This document shows, piece after piece, positions 6,655 to 9,277 of a stretch of DNA of 9,277 bases (within the stretch, counting starts at the first letter, position 1; each line of letters opens with the position of its first letter). The notes under the pieces were generated by a model. That model made no database searches, was not told where the DNA came from, and was given only the letters and a program-made list of their open reading frames with translations. Location: positions 1-9,277 of the forward strand of contig CAKUMG010000157.1 of assembly GCA_934667465.1 (NCBI GenBank), given 5' to 3'. Source of the DNA: an uncultured Actinoplanes sp. Lineage in GTDB: Bacteria; Actinomycetota; Actinomycetes; Mycobacteriales; Micromonosporaceae. Made by a program: the position numbers and the translations under genes.

Positions 6655-6682
6655 TGAACCGGATCGACCCCCCGGACGTGTG
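6655..6682 (+). promoter_or_regulatory. ECF (SigL-like) autoregulatory promoter of the sigma-factor operon
   Basis: TGAACC (6655-6660), 16 bases, CGTGTG (6677-6682): the same elements and spacing as the divergent lipoprotein promoter. The two -35 elements form an inverted repeat (CGGTTCA 6635-6641 / TGAACCG 6655-6661) with 13 bases between them. Transcription would start near 6689, giving a leader of about 95 bases before the ATG at 6785. That leader may contain control elements that I could not identify. Confidence 0.85.
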
Positions 6683-6784
6683 GGGGGAGTCAGACCGACG
6701 CAACGGGGGTCGAGGGTGGCCGGACACGCGCTCCGGTCCGGTCAGCCTCGGCATGCGGACGACCGCCACCACCTGGGGGAGAGA

Positions 6785-7336
6785 ATGCCGGGGTTGAGGC
6801 TCCAACGTCGCCGGGAGGTGGCCGATGAGGCACTGGTCAGATCGCTCTTCGCGGAGCACGGCCGGGCCATGCTCGCCTATGCGACCCAGCTGACCAGGGA
6901 CCGCGCGGCCGCGGAGGATGTGGTGCAGGAAGCACTCGTCCGGGCGTGGAAACATCCGGAGAGCCTGGTCAACGGCAAGGGTTCGGTACGCGGCTGGCTG
7001 CTGACCGTGATCCGCAACATCGTCACGGACCAGATCCGGGCCCGCAACGCCCGCGCCCCGGAGGTGCGGGAGAGCCCGGTCGACGTGCCCTCGGAGGAGG
7101 ACCACGCCGAGCACGTGGTGAACGCGATGGTCGTGGTGGACGCGCTCAGCCGGCTCTCCGCGGAGCATCGTGAAGTGCTGGAACAGCTTTACCTGCAAGG
7201 CTGCACGGTCAACGAGGCGGCGAAGGCCCTGGGCATCCCGCCCGGGACCGTCAAGTCGCGCTCCTTCTACGCTCTCCGGGCCCTGCGCGACCTCAAGTCG
7301 CTGAGCCCCGCCGGAACGGAACGGTCTGCCTCATGA
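6785..7336 (+). CDS. ECF RNA polymerase sigma factor, SigL-like
   Basis: A 183-aa alternative sigma factor that directs RNA polymerase to promoters such as the two in the adjacent intergenic region. The sigma-2 region covers about 17-90 with the conserved D45-V-V-Q-E49, RAWKHPE (53-59) and GWLLTVIRN (70-78). The sigma-4 region covers about 117-171 with LSAEHREVLEQLY and the helix-turn-helix TVNEAAKALGIPPGTVKSR (141-159). These segments closely resemble M. tuberculosis SigL as I remember it. The ATG at 6785 follows GGGGGAGAG (6775-6783), with slightly short spacing. The open frame extends up to a GTG at 6680, but that codon overlaps the -10 element, so it cannot be the start of the transcript seen here. 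The stop overlaps the anti-sigma start (ATGA), ensuring balanced synthesis. Activity is expected to be held in check by the neighbouring membrane protein. Confidence 0.93.
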   Translation: MPGLRLQRRREVADEALVRSLFAEHGRAMLAYATQLTRDRAAAEDVVQEALVRAWKHPESLVNGKGSVRGWLLTVIRNIVTDQIRARNARAPEVRESPVDVPSEEDHAEHVVNAMVVVDALSRLSAEHREVLEQLYLQGCTVNEAAKALGIPPGTVKSRSFYALRALRDLKSLSPAGTERSAS

Positions 7337-8037
7337 ACACCGATCACGTGGACCTCGCCGGCTACCTGACCAAGTCGCTGGACGCCGAGCAGAACCGCGA
7401 GGCCGAGGAGCATCTCGGGACCTGCGACGAATGCCGGGCCGAGGCGGAATCCCTGCAGGAGTGGACCATGGCACTGGAAGCCGTGCCCGAGGCGATGCTG
7501 CTCGACGGCCCACCCGACGACGCCGATCTGCTGCTGCAGCGCACGCTGCGGCAGATCCGGAACGAGTCGTCGGGCACCCGGCGCCGGCGGTCGGCGTTGG
7601 TCGGCGTCGCCGCGGCGGTCCTGGGGGCCGCGGCGGTGGCCGGTGGCGCCGCGATCGGCCGGGGGACCGCGCCCGACACTCCGCTGGCCCAGCCCTCGGT
7701 CACCGTGTCCTCCGCGCCGACCGTCCCCGCGGGCACCAGGACGGCCACGTCCGTCGACGCCACGACGGGGGCCCGCATCACGGCGGCGGTGACGCCCGCG
7801 CCGGGCTGGGTCCGGATCAAGGCCGCGATCGCGGGCATCCCGCAGGGCGAGCGGTGCCTGCTCCAGGTCGTGAGCAGGGAGGGCGGGGTGACGCCGGCCG
7901 GCAGCTGGCTGGTCTCCGAGGCGGGCGCCGACGAGGGCACGACCCTGGACGGCAGCGCGCTGGTGCCGCTCGACCAGGTCGCCTCGGTGCGGGACGTCAC
8001 CGAGGGCGGGAAGCAGTACGCGAGCGTGAACCTGTAG
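7333..8037 (+). CDS. Zinc-binding transmembrane anti-sigma factor
   Basis: A 234-aa membrane protein that binds and silences the sigma factor encoded just before it. The cytoplasmic N-terminal part holds the ZAS/zf-HC2 signature H27-x3-C31-x2-C34 (EEHLGTCDEC), which binds zinc and, in relatives such as RslA or RsrA, can respond to oxidation. A basic RRRR (83-86) precedes one hydrophobic helix (about 87-109). The outer part of about 125 residues begins with a Ser/Thr/Pro linker and continues into a beta-rich domain with APGWVRIKA and CLLQVVS, a sensor or lever of unknown ligand. Translation starts on the ATGA overlapping the sigma stop. The GGAACGGAACGG upstream is only a moderate ribosome binding site, so coupling matters. 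Release of the sigma factor would raise both this operon and the divergent lipoprotein. Confidence 0.92.
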   Translation: MNTDHVDLAGYLTKSLDAEQNREAEEHLGTCDECRAEAESLQEWTMALEAVPEAMLLDGPPDDADLLLQRTLRQIRNESSGTRRRRSALVGVAAAVLGAAAVAGGAAIGRGTAPDTPLAQPSVTVSSAPTVPAGTRTATSVDATTGARITAAVTPAPGWVRIKAAIAGIPQGERCLLQVVSREGGVTPAGSWLVSEAGADEGTTLDGSALVPLDQVASVRDVTEGGKQYASVNL

Positions 8038-8048
8038 GGCTTCGGGGG

Positions 8049-8089
8049 GACGCAGGCGACGGTCCGCGAGGACCGTCGTCTGCTGCGTC
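8049..8089. terminator. Bidirectional hairpin terminator between convergent operons
   Basis: An inner stem of nine perfect pairs (8057-8065 with 8070-8078) is closed by a GCGA loop. An outer stem of seven pairs (8049-8055 with 8083-8089) continues it across a small internal loop. It lies between the stops of the anti-sigma and rhodanese genes (8037 and 8099). No U-tract follows on either side, so termination is by a strong stem alone or with Rho, as is common in high-GC genomes. Confidence 0.7.
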
Positions 8090-8098
8090 GAGGGCGCG

Positions 8099-8500
8099 TC
8101 AGGAGGTGGGCAGGCCGGCTTCCTGCCACGCCTTGAAACCGCCGTCGAGGTCGGTGGCGCGGTGCAGCCCGAGATCCTGCAGGGCGGCCGCGGCCAGGCT
8201 GCTGGTGTAGCCCTCCTGGCAGGTCACGACCACCTCGAGGTCGTAGCGGGCGAATCCGAGCCGGGCGTCGCTGCGCGGGTCGAGGCGCCACTCCAGCACG
8301 TTGCGCTCGATCACGATCGCGCCCGGGATCTCGCCGTGCTCGGCGCGCTGGGCCGCCGGGCGGATGTCCACCAGGACGGCGCCGCGGTCCAGGGCGGCCC
8401 GGGTCTGGTGCGGGTCGAAACGGGTCAGGCGGGCGCGGGCCTCGTCGAGGATCTCGGTGATACCGCGCGAGCCGGCGGGCGCGGTGGTGGCGGCGGTCAC
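8099..8500 (-). CDS. Single-domain rhodanese (sulfurtransferase)
   Basis: A 133-aa cytoplasmic protein with one rhodanese domain. Features in order: VLVDIRPAAQRAEHGEIPGAIVIER (42-66), the substrate-side motif of the family; the active-site loop C94-Q-E-G-Y-T-S-S, with C94 expected to carry the persulfide; and DLDGGFKAWQEAGLP (117-131), the usual ending. The GTG at 8500 overlaps the stop of the dioxygenase gene as GTGA and has GGAG seven bases upstream; a GTG one codon earlier is possible. A longer open frame reaching 8902 is the antisense or out-of-frame reading of the dioxygenase and is not used. Together with the upstream gene it suggests a two-step handling of cysteine sulfur: oxidation of the thiol, and transfer of sulfane sulfur or detoxification of sulfite. 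Its exact substrate cannot be read from the sequence. Confidence 0.92.
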   Translation of the reverse strand: MTAATTAPAGSRGITEILDEARARLTRFDPHQTRAALDRGAVLVDIRPAAQRAEHGEIPGAIVIERNVLEWRLDPRSDARLGFARYDLEVVVTCQEGYTSSLAAAALQDLGLHRATDLDGGFKAWQEAGLPTS

Positions 8501-8970
8501 CACTGCGCTCCGGCACGCTCGATCGACACCACGTCGAGGCCGGCGGCGCCGATGCTGTAGCGGGTCATCGTGGTCAGCGCCGGGCCGTACGCGTGGATGC
8601 TGATCGCGGGCACCTGGGCGCGGTTCGTCATGCGGTGGATGTGCCGGGTGCCGAAGCGGCGGCCGGCGCCCTCGCCGAGCTCGCGGACGGAGATCCGGGG
8701 CGCGCTGCCGGGCCGGACGGCCACGGTCTCCTCGGTCAGCGTGCCCTCGTACACGTGGAAGGCCCCCGCGGAGCCGCCGTGGTCGTGCAGCTCGGTGCCC
8801 TGGCCGGGCAGCCAGGTCAGCAGCCACACCTCGTGGTCCGGTTGTTCGTCGAGCCGGGAATACCAGCGTTCCGCCTCGACGAAGCGCGGCCGGACGGGCC
8901 ACGAGGCGGGGTCGGCCGCGAAACGCTGGGCCAGGGCGAGGTGGTCGAGACGGACGTCGACGGCGGTCAT
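8497..8970 (-). CDS. Cysteine dioxygenase (type I, cupin)
   Basis: A 157-aa cupin enzyme that oxidises L-cysteine with O2 to cysteine sulfinic acid using a non-haem iron. The iron ligands are visible as H62-x-H64 and H112. R39 matches the arginine that holds the substrate carboxylate, and H126-A-Y128 (SIHAYGP) matches the His/Tyr pair of the mammalian enzyme. The position of mammalian Cys93, which forms the Cys-Tyr crosslink, is Gly (G69), as is usual in bacterial forms. The ATG at 8970 has GAGGAG five bases upstream; an in-frame TTG at 9003 lies inside the palindromic operator and is unlikely. Length is normal for bacterial enzymes. The rhodanese gene is translationally coupled behind it. 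Upstream lie an operator-like palindrome, a terminator-like hairpin and a Cys-containing leader peptide, which together suggest control by cysteine supply. Confidence 0.92.
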   Translation of the reverse strand: MTAVDVRLDHLALAQRFAADPASWPVRPRFVEAERWYSRLDEQPDHEVWLLTWLPGQGTELHDHGGSAGAFHVYEGTLTEETVAVRPGSAPRISVRELGEGAGRRFGTRHIHRMTNRAQVPAISIHAYGPALTTMTRYSIGAAGLDVVSIERAGAQW

Positions 8971-8994
8971 GGGTGCTCCTCGTTTCTCTGCATC

Positions 8995-9013
8995 GCCTAT
9001 CAATTCTATAGGC
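8995..9013 (-). promoter_or_regulatory. Palindromic operator overlapping a -10 box in front of cysteine dioxygenase
   Basis: GCCTAT (8995-9000), seven bases, ATAGGC (9008-9013) form a perfect 6-7-6 inverted repeat in an AT-rich patch that stands out from its surroundings. On the minus strand it contains TAGAAT (9008-9003), five of six matches to TATAAT. Transcription would begin near 8996, about 26 bases before the ATG. No convincing -35 is present. A dimer bound here would block the polymerase. The regulator is unknown; a sulfur or cysteine regulator is a guess based on the gene behind it. Confidence 0.55.
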
Positions 9014-9063
9014 TTACCGTTGTGGCGCGGCCCGGGTGCGAAAGACTCGCGGTAAGTGGCCGC

Positions 9064-9092
9064 GGAAAGACCCGATCGGTGTGCCGCGGGTC
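9064..9092 (-). terminator. Terminator-like hairpin (candidate attenuator) between leader peptide and cysteine dioxygenase
   Basis: Read on the minus strand, GACCCG (9092-9087) pairs with CGGGTC (9074-9069). Inside it CGG pairs with CCG around a CACA loop, with a two-base bulge. TTT follows directly. CCGCGG at 9090-9085 can instead pair with CCGCGG at 9065-9060, which would break the terminator stem, so two exclusive structures are possible. It lies 23 bases after the stop of the leader peptide. Confidence 0.5.
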
Positions 9093-9114
9093 GGGGGAGA
9101 CGCTCAGATGCAGG

Positions 9115-9204
9115 TCAGCGCGGACAGCGCGCGCTGGAGCACCGCGCCAGGTCGATCGCCAGGCGGGCTGTGAGGAGGGTGCCCTGCCGCTGCATGACGC
9201 CCAT
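9115..9204 (-). CDS. Putative cysteine-sensing leader peptide of the actinobacterial sulfur-gene type
   Basis: A 29-codon reading frame on the minus strand starting at ATG 9204 (a second ATG at 9195 is possible). Its C-terminal half is R14-L-A-I-D18-L-A-R21-C22-S-S24-A25-R-C27-P-R. This fits the pattern R-x-x-(V/I)-D-L-x-R-x-x-S-A-x-C of the short leader peptides often found before sulfur-metabolism and transporter genes in actinobacteria; only the usual His after R-x is replaced by Ala. Two Cys codons (TGC, TGT) near the end would stall ribosomes when charged tRNA-Cys is short. The peptide is followed by a terminator-like hairpin, then by the cysteine dioxygenase and rhodanese genes. No strong ribosome binding site precedes the ATG; TTGACC (minus strand, 9232-9227) is a possible -35. 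The pattern match is from memory. Confidence 0.6.
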   Translation of the reverse strand: MGVMQRQGTLLTARLAIDLARCSSARCPR

Positions 9205-9277
9205 GGTGAGGCTCGGGCGTGATCAAGGTCAACCCGATACCGCATCGTGGGAGCGTGTCTTGGTCGTTCTTGAAAGA

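Noticed and set aside
6680..6784. Upstream GTG start for the sigma factor
   Set aside because: The codon lies inside the -10 element of the SigL-like promoter, so the transcript starting near 6689 would not contain it. The ATG at 6785 with a GA-rich binding site fits.
8501..8902. N-terminal extension of the rhodanese frame
   Set aside because: It runs through the cysteine dioxygenase gene in another frame and is Arg/Pro-rich without a domain. The GTG at 8500 has a binding site and an overlap with the preceding stop.
8593..9222. Plus-strand open frame of 209 codons at the right end
   Set aside because: Antisense to cysteine dioxygenase and to the leader peptide. No binding site or recognisable domain.
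9205..9277. A further gene at the right edge
   Set aside because: No convincing start, stop or domain on either strand. It is probably the promoter region of the leader-peptide operon.

Overview
The window is high-GC DNA with GTG and ATG starts, ATGA/GTGA gene overlaps, a zinc-type anti-sigma factor and an actinobacterial-style sulfur leader peptide. All of this points to an actinomycete. Actinoplanes or another member of the Micromonosporaceae is a plausible guess from style alone. There are nine protein-coding genes plus one probable leader peptide, and no tRNA, rRNA, insertion sequence or CRISPR array was seen.

Layout. 1-198: the 3' end of a small XRE-type HTH protein, resembling the antitoxin of HigBA-like pairs. 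199-358: a control region with a 12-bp palindrome, helically phased CTCAAG repeats and a TAAAGT -10 box. 359-4782: three consecutive genes for secreted proteins. Two are small paralogous proteins of 165 and 160 aa. The third is a 1126-aa protein with an FN3-like domain, Ig-like repeats, a LamG domain and a Pro-rich tail. All three carry the same signal-peptide ending, cleaved (predicted) just before Tyr-Trp-Ser/Thr, like the SipW-dependent TasA/camelysin signal class. A strong intrinsic terminator lies between the first and second genes and probably makes the first the abundant subunit. 4842-5762: a secreted DUF1996 protein with a promoter that suggests a leaderless mRNA.

5791-8037: a sigma-factor module. 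A lipoprotein of the Yx(FWY)xxD family (minus strand) is divergent from a SigL-like ECF sigma factor, which is translationally coupled to its zinc-finger anti-sigma factor (plus strand). The shared intergenic region holds two back-to-back promoters with identical elements (TGAACC-N16-CGTGTG), so the sigma factor very likely controls both itself and the lipoprotein. A long hairpin at 8049-8089 separates this unit from the next, convergent one.

8099-9204 (minus strand): a cysteine-handling unit in the order leader peptide, terminator-like hairpin, palindromic operator over a -10 box, cysteine dioxygenase, rhodanese. The leader peptide has two late Cys codons and matches the R-x-x-x-D-L-x-R-x-x-S-A-x-C pattern of actinobacterial sulfur-gene leaders. 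This suggests cysteine-dependent attenuation of a cysteine-catabolic operon.

The most novel part is the YW[ST] secreted trio with its own regulatory architecture, a possible actinobacterial extracellular fibre or matrix system. The best-supported regulatory inferences are the mirrored sigma-factor promoters and the Cys leader/attenuator.
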